DNA of 64,000 nucleotides. It comes from Bacillus cereus (GTDB lineage: Bacteria > Bacillota > Bacilli > Bacillales > Bacillaceae_G). Below the pieces are notes generated by a model, which saw nothing but the letters and a program-made list of their open reading frames with translations, made no database searches and was not told where the DNA came from. Below, one piece after another: positions 8,286-16,506 of the stretch (positions within the stretch are counted from its first letter, which is position 1; every line of letters begins with the position of its first letter). The position numbers were made by a program, and so were the translations under genes. Location: the NCBI RefSeq assembly GCF_025917685.1, contig NZ_CP089518.1, forward strand, positions 3,163,001-3,227,000, written 5' to 3'.

Positions 8286-8630
8286 ATGAAGACATATAAT
8301 ATTCCTGTCGAAGCAACTTTAGAAGTTATTGGTGGAAAGTGGAAAGTTGTTATTCTTTGTCATTTAAAAAAGGGAACAAAAAGAACGAGTGAATTAAAAC
8401 GGTTAATGCCTGGTATTACTCAAAAAATGTTAACACAACAATTACGTGAATTAGAAGAAGATGATGTAATTCAAAGAAAAGTATATGACCAAGTACCACC
8501 GAAAGTAGAGTATTCTTTAACTAATTACGGTTCGTCTTTAGGAGCCATACTCGATTCCCTCTGCACTTGGGGCGAAGTTCATCTTGAAAAAAACGGAAAC
8601 ACATCCATGCTTATTACAGCCGATGAATAA
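8286..8630 (+). CDS. HxlR/DUF24-family regulator 1 (YtcD-like)
   Basis: 114-residue winged-helix regulator. Key parts are IPVEATLEVIGGKWKVVILC (helix 1), TSELKRLMPGITQKMLTQQL (recognition helix) and the wing KVEYSLTNYG. The DUF24 family includes YodB, CatR, HypR and HxlR, which sense quinones, aldehydes or disulfide stress through an N-terminal cysteine. Here that position is Ile, and the nearest Cys is in VILC. A near-identical paralog lies at 12758-13102. Two tandem operator units upstream suggest autoregulation. It probably controls the aldo/keto reductase, exporter and glyoxalase genes nearby. Confidence 0.88.
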   Translation: MKTYNIPVEATLEVIGGKWKVVILCHLKKGTKRTSELKRLMPGITQKMLTQQLRELEEDDVIQRKVYDQVPPKVEYSLTNYGSSLGAILDSLCTWGEVHLEKNGNTSMLITADE

Positions 8631-8657
8631 TAACCGTTCCTATTGTAGCTACATTGA

Positions 8658-8702
8658 AGACAAAAAATAGGTCGAGGCATTACTTGCCCCAACCTATTTT
8701 TT
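8658..8702. terminator. Bidirectional terminator
   Basis: AAAAAATAGGT and ACCTATTTTTTA flank a 20-bp centre between the convergent HxlR and GntR genes. Confidence 0.75.
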
Positions 8703-8710
8703 ATGCCTCT

Positions 8711-9439
8711 TTATAACTTTTTTGCGGTAATGACTGTTTCGAATTCAAAGGTTTCCGGCAAATGATCGGCGTAAGAGTACTCAAAAGTGCGTCCATCCGT
8801 TAAGTAGGCTACTTGTTCAACTCTCATTAGGAAATCTTGATTTGTTAAGTTCATAAACTGCTTTTCTTTATCATCTGGGCGAATTCCTTTGACCCTAACA
8901 ACGGATGTTCCCACTTCAAGACCTAGTTTATTTTGAATGTGCGAGTAGATCGACTCCTCTAAAACCGAAGCTTCAACACCTGGGATGACCGAAATAGGCA
9001 TCCATGTATGTTCCATAATCGTTGGGATACTGTGAATGATACGGAGGCGAATGATTTTATATACAAAATCCCCTACTGAAATGCCCAATTTTTCAGCAAT
9101 GATTTCCTCGGCTCCGACAATCGTAAACTCGATAATTTCACTTTCTACCTCACTGCCGTAAACAGCTTTCGTACCTGTTAAAGTTTGAATCATTCGTGCC
9201 TTTTCCTGCTGACGCCAATCTTGAACGACTGTTCCACTTCCGCGCCGGCGGATGATGTATCCGTCTCTAACTAACAAATCCAGCGCTTTTTTAATAGTAA
9301 GAGCTGAAACCCCAAATTCTTCAGCAAGGACGGGGCTACTTGGAATTTTTTCGTTAATTTTATATTCACCGTCTAAAATTTGCTGTTTAATTTTTTGATA
9401 AATGCCGAGGTATTTTACTTGTGTTGATCCGCTTGCCAT
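8711..9439 (-). CDS. GntR-family regulator with UTRA domain
   Basis: About 242 residues. The N-terminal GntR winged helix spans residues 8-75 (YQKIKQQILDGEY, LAEEFGVSALTIKKALDLL, RRRGSGTVV). The UTRA ligand domain follows (residues 95-235), ending FEYSYADHLPETFEFE. UTRA proteins usually sense sugars or sugar phosphates. The second ATG at 9439 is six bases after GGAGGT and is the better start. It lies just downstream of a Gfo/Idh/MocA dehydrogenase gene and probably regulates it. Confidence 0.88.
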   Translation of the reverse strand: MASGSTQVKYLGIYQKIKQQILDGEYKINEKIPSSPVLAEEFGVSALTIKKALDLLVRDGYIIRRRGSGTVVQDWRQQEKARMIQTLTGTKAVYGSEVESEIIEFTIVGAEEIIAEKLGISVGDFVYKIIRLRIIHSIPTIMEHTWMPISVIPGVEASVLEESIYSHIQNKLGLEVGTSVVRVKGIRPDDKEKQFMNLTNQDFLMRVEQVAYLTDGRTFEYSYADHLPETFEFETVITAKKL

Positions 9440-9471
9440 TTCCATACCTCCTTTAAGCTGTATTCCCTCTT

Positions 9472-10533
9472 CTATTCATTCAAATGTAAAGCCACAAGTT
9501 TGTAAACTGAAGGTGATTGAGCAGCAAATCCATTTTCCAAGATTTCAATATTCGTTACTGCTTCTTCGTCTTTCACAAGCTTTGGTGCACCATTTACGAT
9601 TGTTTCATATGCTGCATCATAGAAACGACCGTAATCACCAAGCGGCGTTTTAATTTGTTTTTCAATCCAATCACCATTTGCATTGCGATATTTAGCAATT
9701 CCATAATACATCGGTGAATCTTCACCAAATCCTGCACTCTCAGGCATAATACCTGCTTTCAAATCATTCTCTTGCTGATCTTCACCATATTTAATAAATG
9801 ATCCGTTTGTTCCATGAACGATAAAACGTGGATAATCTTTCGCTACAACATGGTTCGTTTTTAGTTTAATTTTCAGCTGATTTCCGTAATGTAGACCAAC
9901 ATCGAAATAGTTATCAACGGCACCTTCCTCTTCATTATTGCGAATATCGTATGTCACCGTATCTGGACGGCCAAATAGTGAAATCATGCGGTCCATCGTA
10001 TGAATACCTAAACTATAAAATGAACCTTCTTCTTTTGGACCTTCGTGAGTGATTGAACCAGGACGGAAGTAATCAATATGTGATTCAACCTCAACAATAT
10101 CACCAAGAAATCCTTGTTCAACAACTTGCTTCACCGATAAGAAATCACCATCAAAACGACGGTTTTGATAAGGCATAACTACTACACCTTTTTCTCGGCC
10201 TAAAGCTAATAATTCTTTAGCATGTTCTACTGTATCGCAAAATGGTTTTTCAACGATAACTGATTTTCCAGCAAGTATAACTTTTTTTGCTAATTCGTAA
10301 TGCGTATGTGCTGGCGTACAGACCGTCACCACTTGAATTTCTTTATCATTCAACAATTCATCCAAATTAGTAGTAAAACTAACACCTTTTTCCTCATACG
10401 GAGCCGCTAATTCTTCATGAATTTGGCGAGCAAAAATCGTTTTCACTTTTATATTTTTACGTGCATTTACATAAGGTAAATGATAGCGGTTAGCTGATTT
10501 TCCAAATCCAATAAAGCCCATTGTTAATATCAT
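9472..10533 (-). CDS. Gfo/Idh/MocA-family oxidoreductase (IolW/YvaA-like)
   Basis: 353-residue NAD(P)-dependent dehydrogenase. The N-terminal Rossmann fold starts MGFIGFGKSANRYH, with the family's EKP motif in VIVEKPFCD. The C-terminal substrate domain has the likely catalytic Asp/His pair near SLGIHTMDRM. The overall pattern, including RYHLPYV and the SFIKYGED segment, resembles B. subtilis YvaA (IolW), an NADPH scyllo-inositol dehydrogenase. The ATG at 10533 follows AAGGAAG and is preferred to one 63 bases upstream. It forms a two-gene set with the downstream GntR regulator. Confidence 0.85.
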   Translation of the reverse strand: MILTMGFIGFGKSANRYHLPYVNARKNIKVKTIFARQIHEELAAPYEEKGVSFTTNLDELLNDKEIQVVTVCTPAHTHYELAKKVILAGKSVIVEKPFCDTVEHAKELLALGREKGVVVMPYQNRRFDGDFLSVKQVVEQGFLGDIVEVESHIDYFRPGSITHEGPKEEGSFYSLGIHTMDRMISLFGRPDTVTYDIRNNEEEGAVDNYFDVGLHYGNQLKIKLKTNHVVAKDYPRFIVHGTNGSFIKYGEDQQENDLKAGIMPESAGFGEDSPMYYGIAKYRNANGDWIEKQIKTPLGDYGRFYDAAYETIVNGAPKLVKDEEAVTNIEILENGFAAQSPSVYKLVALHLNE

Positions 10534-10629
10534 ATTCTTCAACTTCCTTGCTCCTATATTTTCGATTCTATATTTATTATATATTTTTATTATCAAAAGT
10601 ATATAGTTTTGATTTTAAAATTATATATA

Positions 10630-10672
10630 AAAAAATCGAGATAGAAATCATTTTCTGATTACCATCTCGACT
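10630..10672 (-). terminator. Terminator of cfa
   Basis: TCGAGATGGTAATCAG and its imperfect complement, followed by TTTTTTT on the minus strand. Confidence 0.8.
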
Positions 10673-10749
10673 TTAAGTTATAGACCTATGTCCTACCATC
10701 ATTTTATTTACACCCGATGAGTAGTAGAGAGCTACTTGGTTACATGCTC

Positions 10750-11922
10750 TTATTCATACATATAAGAACGTGTCATCGGAATTGTATCGTTAATGCCTTT
10801 TGTAAATACAAATTGATGTAAATCAATATTACCTGTAAAGAACGAAGCTGCACATGCATTTAAATATAAGCGCCACATACGAATGAATCGCTCATCTTTC
10901 GTTTTGCGAACTTCCTCCAGTACGTTTTCAAAATTTTGAGACCAATGTTGTAATGTTTTCCCGTAATGTCTACGTAAGCTTTCCACATCAACAATGAAAA
11001 ATTGTTCGTTTGTCATGTTCGTGATTAATTCGTTAACAGCAGGTACATATCCGCCAGGGAATATATATTTTTCAATCCAACCATTCGTAGCACCACCATT
11101 TGCTGGAGAAGTAATACAATGAAGAAGAGAGATCCCACCATCATTTAGTAGTTTATTAACTGTCTCAAAGTATTGCGTAATGTTGTCTTTTCCTACATGT
11201 TCAATCATACCTACACTAACAATTTTATCAAATTTATGATTCTTAATATCTCGGTAATCAAGTAAAGATACTTCAACTAAATCTGTAAGTCCCTCTTTTT
11301 TAATTCGCTCGGAAGTCTTAGCGTATTGTTCCTCACTTAACGTTACTCCCATCGCTTTCACACCGTACTGCTTAGCGGCAGCTGTAATGAGCTCACCCCA
11401 CCCGCAACCAATGTCTAATAGCGTATCACCTTTTTGAAGGTTCAACTTTTTCAAAATATGATTCACTTTATTATGTTGAGCTGTCGTTAAAGAATCCTGC
11501 TCATTTTGGAAATATGCACAAGAATACGTCATTGTTTCATCAAGCCATAATTTATAAAAATCGTTCCCAATATCATAATGGTGAGCTATATCTTCTTTAT
11601 TTTTTTGTTTTGAGAAATTCCATTTACTTTTGAAATATTGCAATTTACTATCACCTAAAAAGCTATCTTGCCTTTTATAAATAGATTGAATTGCTTTTTC
11701 AAGGTTACCCTCTATTTCAAGATCCCCATTCATATATGCTTCACCGAATGCGATAGAAGGATCCTTAGCTATCTCTTTTTTTGAAAGCGGCTTATGGAAT
11801 GTTACATGAAATTGAGGTTCCCCTTCTCCATAATGGATTGTTTCTCCATTCCAAAGTGTAATTTGAACTGGATCTGAAAAAAGATTTTTGAGTATTTTTT
11901 TATAAAAAAGTTCTTCAACCAT
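10750..11922 (-). CDS. cfa: Cyclopropane-fatty-acyl-phospholipid synthase
   Basis: 390-residue SAM-dependent enzyme that adds a methylene bridge to unsaturated acyl chains of membrane phospholipids. Visible signatures are the N-terminal domain (FGEAYMNGDLEIEG), HYDIGNDFYKLWLD, the SAM site DTLLDIGCGWG, SVGMIEHVG, and CITSPANGG with YIFPGGYVP. Length fits the family. The start follows TAGGAG and a strong terminator follows the gene. An operator unit (U7) lies 110 bp upstream but points away from it. Confidence 0.93.
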   Translation of the reverse strand: MVEELFYKKILKNLFSDPVQITLWNGETIHYGEGEPQFHVTFHKPLSKKEIAKDPSIAFGEAYMNGDLEIEGNLEKAIQSIYKRQDSFLGDSKLQYFKSKWNFSKQKNKEDIAHHYDIGNDFYKLWLDETMTYSCAYFQNEQDSLTTAQHNKVNHILKKLNLQKGDTLLDIGCGWGELITAAAKQYGVKAMGVTLSEEQYAKTSERIKKEGLTDLVEVSLLDYRDIKNHKFDKIVSVGMIEHVGKDNITQYFETVNKLLNDGGISLLHCITSPANGGATNGWIEKYIFPGGYVPAVNELITNMTNEQFFIVDVESLRRHYGKTLQHWSQNFENVLEEVRKTKDERFIRMWRLYLNACAASFFTGNIDLHQFVFTKGINDTIPMTRSYMYE

Positions 11923-12032
11923 ATAGACATCTCCTACTAAAGAAATTGAACAAAAAACTATACTAGTTAATAAGTCTTTTTGAACATAGCTTAAGATCGT
12001 TATGACTTCTTGCTACGAGTGTCATTATAAAA

Positions 12033-12093
12033 CGGTTATATTATGAAGCATAGTACGTACTTTAAAGTGATGAAGGCACTTTTAAGTACCTAT
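12033..12093 (+). repeat. HxlR operator unit U7
   Basis: TATATTATGAAG, then AGTACGTACTTTAAAGTGAT and AGGCACTTTTAAGTACC. It reads towards the 3' ends of minus-strand genes and has no plus-strand gene downstream, so it is an orphan copy or acts on the divergent cfa gene. Confidence 0.6.
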
Positions 12094-12175
12094 TAAAGCT
12101 TTAATCAATTATTCATAACGGCTAAAACAGTTGTTAATATGGTATAGATCCTTGCTTTTACTTTCTAAAGTTTCA

Positions 12176-12217
12176 TATTGAAAACACCACCTCGTCATTA
12201 GGTGGTGTTTTCAATAT
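12176..12217. terminator. Perfect-stem terminator
   Basis: TATTGAAAACACCACCT and its exact complement with a seven-base loop, downstream of the disrupted HxlR gene. Confidence 0.85.
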
Positions 12218-12231
12218 TACATATAGAGATT

Positions 12232-12558
12232 TCACTTAACTTTCGTATTTTTTCTATCTATGCATTGTTCTCCCCATGCGGTTAATTGGTTTAATACACT
12301 TTGTAAAGACCAACCATAATCAGTTAGGGAGTATTCTACTCGGGGCGGAATTTGTTTATAAATTTTACGTGTAATTACACCGTCTTCTTCCAGCTCACGT
12401 AGTTGCTGCGTCAACATTCTAACAGAAATTTCAGGAATCAAACGTTGCAACTCGCTCGTTCACTTCGTTCCTTTCGTTAAGTGGCATAAAATGACGACCT
12501 TCCATTTTCCACCGATAATTTCTAACGTTACTTCTATAGGTATATTATATTGTTTCAC
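12232..12558 (-). pseudogene. HxlR-family regulator 2, interrupted by one stop codon
   Basis: From the GTG at 12558 (after AGGAGAGGAGAA) the frame reads VKQYNIPIEVTLEIIGGKWK. It meets a single TGA at 12459-12461 in the place of the Arg of GTKRTSEL in paralog 1, then continues in frame to WGEQCIDRKNTKVK. Total length is 108 codons, normal for the family. A CGA-to-TGA change explains it. Otherwise the gene is intact, with an operator unit upstream and a terminator downstream. A product restarting at the internal ATG (12450) would lack the first helix. Confidence 0.85.
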
Positions 12559-12649
12559 GCGTTCTCCTCTCCTTTTTTATAAATTCGCTCTTTATTGTTG
12601 CGTAAAACTACATAATTTTCTATACGGCACATTTTAGTTCCTACAGCAC

Positions 12650-12693
12650 AAAAAAGTACCTATATTACCAAAAAGTAATTATGCTACTAAAAA
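12650..12693 (-). repeat. HxlR operator unit U8, partial
   Basis: Contains AAAAAAGTACCTATATTACC and ACTAAAAAA halves about 95-135 bp upstream of the interrupted HxlR gene. Confidence 0.5.
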
Positions 12694-12720
12694 ATCTCCC
12701 TCTATATACATGACAAAACA

Positions 12721-12752
12721 AAAAAAACGAACGTATTTCCGTTCGTTTTTTT
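12721..12752 (-). terminator. Terminator of HxlR regulator 3
   Basis: AAAAAAACGAACG and CGTTCGTTTTTTT with a six-base loop, just after the stop codon. Confidence 0.85.
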
Positions 12753-12757
12753 CTTTT

Positions 12758-13102
12758 TTATTCTGCTGCTGTTATAAGCATAGACGTGTTGCCATTCTTT
12801 TCAAGATGATTTTCTCCCCAGTTACAAAGAGAATCGAGTATAGCATCTAAAGAATGACCGTAATCCGTTAAAGAATACTCTACTTTTGGCGGCACTTGGT
12901 TATACACTTTTCTCTCGATTACACCGTCTTCTTCTAATTCACGTAATTGTTGTGTTAACATCTTTTGTGTAATACCAGACATTAATTGTTTTAATTCGCA
13001 CGTTCTCTTTTTGTCTTTCTTTAAATGACAAAGGATAACTACTTTCCACTTTCCACCGATAACCTCTAAAGTCGCCTCTACAGGAATATTGTATGTTTTC
13101 AT
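12758..13102 (-). CDS. HxlR/DUF24-family regulator 3 (YtcD-like)
   Basis: 114 residues, the same length as regulator 1 at 8286 and nearly identical to it: IPVEATLEVIGGKWKVVILC, TQKMLTQQLRELEEDGVIER, ending GNTSMLITAAE. It too lacks the N-terminal sensor cysteine. The ATG at 13102 follows AAGGAG by eight bases; an upstream in-frame ATG has no such site. Two operator units lie upstream on the same strand and a third near the divergent aldo/keto reductase gene. That gene is its most likely target. Confidence 0.88.
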   Translation of the reverse strand: MKTYNIPVEATLEVIGGKWKVVILCHLKKDKKRTCELKQLMSGITQKMLTQQLRELEEDGVIERKVYNQVPPKVEYSLTDYGHSLDAILDSLCNWGENHLEKNGNTSMLITAAE

Positions 13103-13154
13103 ATAAAAATCTCCTTTAATAATGTTATAAGGCAATTAAGCTAAAGATTTAAAT

Positions 13155-13232
13155 ATTACTTTTAAGTATCTATAGCACCTTAAAGTACGTACTTTTTATT
13201 GTATTAAACATGTTTCATAATAGCATACGTAA
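13155..13232 (-). repeat. HxlR operator unit U9
   Basis: On the minus strand: GCTATTATGAAACATG, then AAGTACGTACTTTAAGGTGC and TATAGATACTTAAAAGTAA. Complete unit 50 bp upstream of regulator 3. Confidence 0.7.
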
Positions 13233-13269
13233 ACAGCAGATGAGTAGTACGGCACCAAAAAGTACCTGT

Positions 13270-13348
13270 ATTACTTTTTAGTATCTATATCACTTTAAAG
13301 TACGTACTTTTCATTATGTAAAATACATTTCATAATAGCATTTGTAAG
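13270..13348 (-). repeat. HxlR operator unit U10
   Basis: On the minus strand: GCTATTATGAAATG, then AAGTACGTACTTTAAAGTGA and TATAGATACTAAAAAGTAA. Second tandem unit upstream of regulator 3. Confidence 0.7.
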
Positions 13349-13383
13349 AGTTGAGTGAGTCATGTAGTATTAGAAATTACATT

Positions 13384-13412
13384 TTAGTACCCGTACTTTA
13401 AAGTGAGTATTT
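13384..13412. repeat. HxlR operator half-unit U11
   Basis: Short operator core TTAGTACCCGTACTTTAAAG about 105 bp upstream of the aldo/keto reductase gene at 13515. Confidence 0.5.
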
Positions 13413-13514
13413 TTATCATGCATTTTGTCAGACGATGAAATGACATGTATTGATTTTCACATCTATTCACAATGATTAATTAATTTTCAAATACATTTTA
13501 GGAGGATATCTTTA

Positions 13515-14525
13515 ATGAGTAATTTACTAAAAGAAAAAATCGGTTTTGGTACAGCACCACTAGGTAATATGTACCGTAATATCCCAGAAGAAGAAGCAAT
13601 CGCTACAGTAGATGCTGCTTGGGAGAATGGCGTTCGTTACTTTGATACAGCTCCACTTTATGGTTCTGGTTTAGCGGAGATTCGTCTTGGTGAAGCACTT
13701 TCAAAAAGAAATCGTGATGATTACTTTTTAAGCACAAAAGTCGGTCGAACTATTTCAGATGAACTAGAAGATCCATCTGCACGTGATTTAGGTGAAAAAG
13801 GCGGACTTTTCGAATTTGGTCGTAAAAATAAAATGATCAATGATTATAGCGCAGATGCAACTCTTCGTTCTATCGAGCAAAGTTTGAAACGTTTAAAAAC
13901 AGATCGTCTAGACTTTGTTTTCATTCATGATTTAGCACAAGACTTTTATGGCGACGAGTGGATTTCACAATTTGAAACGGCTCGTACAGGAGCATTCCGT
14001 GCGCTAACACGTTTACGCGAAGAAGGAGTCATTAAAGGTTGGGGACTTGGAGTAAACAAAGTAGAATCAATTGAACTTATGCTAGATTTAGAAGAAGCGC
14101 AGCCAAATATATCCTTGTTAGCTGGCCGTTATTCATTATTAGACCACGAGCGTGCCTTACAACGAGTAATGCCTGCAGCTGTAAAGCATAATATGGATAT
14201 TGTTGTTGGTGGCCCATATAGCTCAGGTATTCTTGCTGGAGGTGCTCACTTCGAATATCAAAAAGCATCACCAGAAATCATTGCAAAAGTTGAGAAAATC
14301 AAAGCTCTTGCAGATCGTCACGAAATCAGCATCAAGGCTGCTGCATTACAATTTTCACTAGCTAACCCAGCAGTTGCTGCCGTTGTTCCTGGTGCAAGTA
14401 AACCGGAACGAATTGTAGAAGACCAAAATGCCTTAAACACAGTAATCCCAGCAGCATTCTGGGAAGAAATGCGCGAACAAAAACTAGTAGCACCTAATGC
14501 ACCACTACCAATCAACGTAAAATAA
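13515..14525 (+). CDS. Aldo/keto reductase (galactose/fucose or pyridoxal dehydrogenase type)
   Basis: 336 residues. Motifs are FGTAPLGNMYRN, the catalytic Asp/Tyr in YFDTAPLYGSG, Lys in STKVGRT and His in VFIHDL, with VVPGASKPER for NADP binding. It belongs to the branch that holds L-fucose, D-threo-aldose 1- and pyridoxal 4-dehydrogenases; the true substrate is unknown. The start follows AGGAGG. The TAA stop lies inside the ATAAA duplication of a short bcr1 copy. It is probably co-transcribed with the SRPBCC gene downstream and divergent from HxlR regulator 3, with operator copies between. Confidence 0.88.
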   Translation: MSNLLKEKIGFGTAPLGNMYRNIPEEEAIATVDAAWENGVRYFDTAPLYGSGLAEIRLGEALSKRNRDDYFLSTKVGRTISDELEDPSARDLGEKGGLFEFGRKNKMINDYSADATLRSIEQSLKRLKTDRLDFVFIHDLAQDFYGDEWISQFETARTGAFRALTRLREEGVIKGWGLGVNKVESIELMLDLEEAQPNISLLAGRYSLLDHERALQRVMPAAVKHNMDIVVGGPYSSGILAGGAHFEYQKASPEIIAKVEKIKALADRHEISIKAAALQFSLANPAVAAVVPGASKPERIVEDQNALNTVIPAAFWEEMREQKLVAPNAPLPINVK

Positions 14526-14587
14526 AGTGAAACTTTAATCAGTGGGCCATCCCCCACTGATTATTTCCCTGCAAATAGCGGGATAAA
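14522..14587 (+). repeat. bcr1-type repeat, 66-bp internally deleted copy
   Basis: It keeps both ends (GTGAAACTTTAATCAGTGGG and GCAAATAGCGGG) and both ATAAA duplications but lacks the middle. It fills most of the gap between two plus-strand genes and provides the stop codon of the first one. Confidence 0.75.
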
Positions 14588-14603
14588 AAGGAGTCTAATA
14601 AAT

Positions 14604-15020
14604 ATGGCACATACTACTACATCTATGACAGTTTTTGCTTCACCTGAACAAGTATGGCAATTAATCGGAGGTTTTAACTCCCTTCCAGACTGGTTACCTT
14701 ATATACCTAGCAGCAAAGTAACTGAAGGTGGACGCGTACGTCATCTAGCTAATCCAGATGGTGATACGATTATAGAGCGCTTAGAAGTATTCAATGATAA
14801 GGAACGCTACTACACGTATTCAATTATGAATGCACCATTCCCAGTCAATAATTATCTATCCACAATCCAGGTTAAAGAAGGGACTGAAAATAACACATCA
14901 TTAGTAGAGTGGTCTGGTACTTTCACTCCTGTAGGGGTTAGTGATGAAGAGGCAATTAATCTGTTTCATGGCATCTACAGCGATGGACTAAAAGCATTGC
15001 AACAAGCATTTCTAGATTGA
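14604..15020 (+). CDS. SRPBCC-family protein (polyketide cyclase/MxaD-like)
   Basis: 138 residues with the START/Bet v1 helix-grip pattern: ASPEQVWQLIGGFNSLPDWLP, a central GDTIIERLEVF, SLVEWSGTFTP and a long C-terminal helix. Such proteins bind or convert small hydrophobic molecules, but none is identified here. The ribosome site AAGGAG begins right after a bcr1 copy. It probably shares a transcript with the aldo/keto reductase upstream. Confidence 0.8.
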   Translation: MAHTTTSMTVFASPEQVWQLIGGFNSLPDWLPYIPSSKVTEGGRVRHLANPDGDTIIERLEVFNDKERYYTYSIMNAPFPVNNYLSTIQVKEGTENNTSLVEWSGTFTPVGVSDEEAINLFHGIYSDGLKALQQAFLD

Positions 15021-15042
15021 TCCACCTTAAAAAAAACGATGA

Positions 15043-15072
15043 AAAGCAAAGCGATATCGCTTTGCTTTTTTA
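15043..15072. terminator. Bidirectional perfect-stem terminator
   Basis: AAAAGCAAAGCGAT and its complement, with T runs on both strands, between convergent genes. Confidence 0.9.
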
Positions 15073-15636
15073 TAAAATCCCTTTTAACTTTTCACCAATT
15101 AACTTCGCTACATACTCATAGCCTTCTAGTCCAAAATGCAAGCCATCTTTTTCTTCATCTTCTACGAATATTTTATAATTTTCTTCCTGAATCATCTCAG
15201 CATACAAATTTAGAAAATGGCTCCCGGTTTGCTTCGCTACTTCCTCTACAACTTCTGCATACTGGCCGAGTATTTCATTTGTTCTATTACGTTGTCTTTC
15301 TTCATCAACTGGCGCCGGACTAATAAGTAATACTTTTTCTGGTGAAATCGCGCTTACAATTCTCTCTAAGTTTTCTTTATATGCTTGTAATGGGACTTGA
15401 GCAAAAGAAACTGCATCATTCGTACCAAGAAAAACTGTTACAAAGTCTGGTTCATGTGATAATACATCTTCTTCAATTCTATGTAACGCGTCGAACGTAT
15501 TATCACCTGGAACACCTGCATTCACTACTTCCCAATTCGGAAACATCTCTTGCAAACGTGGTGTTAACCTCGGCGTTCCATTGAAAAACGTTTCATCAGC
15601 TGTAATACTATCTCCAAAGCATACTAACGTTTTCAT
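15070..15636 (-). CDS. SGNH/GDSL-family hydrolase
   Basis: 188-residue esterase/acyl-hydrolase. Block I is CFGDSITAD (nucleophile Ser), the Gly oxyanion residue is in AGVPGDNT, block III is FLGTNDAV, and block V DGLHFGLEGY supplies the Asp-His pair. No signal peptide, so it acts in the cytoplasm. The start follows AAAGGAG. It is the last gene of a minus-strand run that includes the MBL-fold gene 16 bp upstream. Substrate unknown. Confidence 0.88.
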   Translation of the reverse strand: MKTLVCFGDSITADETFFNGTPRLTPRLQEMFPNWEVVNAGVPGDNTFDALHRIEEDVLSHEPDFVTVFLGTNDAVSFAQVPLQAYKENLERIVSAISPEKVLLISPAPVDEERQRNRTNEILGQYAEVVEEVAKQTGSHFLNLYAEMIQEENYKIFVEDEEKDGLHFGLEGYEYVAKLIGEKLKGIL

Positions 15637-15652
15637 AAAGCTAACTCTCCTT

Positions 15653-16477
15653 TTATGTATGAAACAACTTTCCTTCTATCGCTTTCATATATCTTTCAGC
15701 AGAACGTTCCACTGCCTCATTTGCATTCTCTTTTACTACGCGATGAAAAGCGTTGTATAAACGATTAAACTGTAACGGCTTCACTCGATTCGCCATTTCC
15801 TCAACCTTTCTCGCAGGTAATGGAATTAAGTTCGGATAGCTATACATGAAGCTCACCCACTGCTGATCCGCTACAACTTGAATAATATCACCTGTTAATA
15901 AAATACCTTTTCCATCATTTCCTTCTTCCCAATGTAATACAGAACCACCACTAAAATGTCCTCCGAGACGATGAATGGTAATTCCATCTGCTAATTGTAA
16001 AGACTCTCCAGTCCAATAAATAATACGACTACTCGGGCGCATCACCCATTCTTTATCATCTTCGTGTATATAAATTGGTACATCAAATGTTTCCGCCCAT
16101 TCTACTTGCGTTGAATAATAATGTGGATGTGACAGTGCGATTGCATCTAATCCGCCCCACTCTTTTATCTTCTCAATTGTCGTGTCATCTAAATAAGTAA
16201 TACAATCCCATAGCAAACGATATGACTCTGTTTTTACTACAAATGCCGTTTGACCGATCGCAAATTCTGGTTTTGTCGTAATACTATAAAGTCCATTTTC
16301 TTCTTCTATAATTTCATTTTTATACGTATCACTCGTTCTCAAGTTTTCTAAAGTTGTCCATGACTGCCCTTTCGGATTAACATATTGTCTCTCCTCATCA
16401 CAAATAACACAACTTACTGGTTCTTTCACACTCGCTGCATACTGTACTCCACACGTTGTACAAATAAAATTATTCAT
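15653..16477 (-). CDS. MBL-fold protein with N-terminal zinc ribbon
   Basis: 274 residues. The N-terminus has two CxxC pairs (ICTTCGVQ at about 5-8 and CVICDE at about 23-26), a rubredoxin-like or zinc-ribbon knuckle. The rest has a metallo-beta-lactamase layout: SHPHYYSTQVEWAE, LGGHFSGGSVLHWEE, LLTGDIIQVV and a final AFHRVV. The usual HxHxDH motif is replaced by HPHYYS, so metal ligands are altered. This form is common in Bacillus but uncharacterised. It overlaps no neighbour and is likely in one run with the SGNH gene. Confidence 0.75.
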   Translation of the reverse strand: MNNFICTTCGVQYAASVKEPVSCVICDEERQYVNPKGQSWTTLENLRTSDTYKNEIIEEENGLYSITTKPEFAIGQTAFVVKTESYRLLWDCITYLDDTTIEKIKEWGGLDAIALSHPHYYSTQVEWAETFDVPIYIHEDDKEWVMRPSSRIIYWTGESLQLADGITIHRLGGHFSGGSVLHWEEGNDGKGILLTGDIIQVVADQQWVSFMYSYPNLIPLPARKVEEMANRVKPLQFNRLYNAFHRVVKENANEAVERSAERYMKAIEGKLFHT

Positions 16478-16506
16478 AGTTATTCCTCTACCCCTTTAAT
16501 TTTTTA

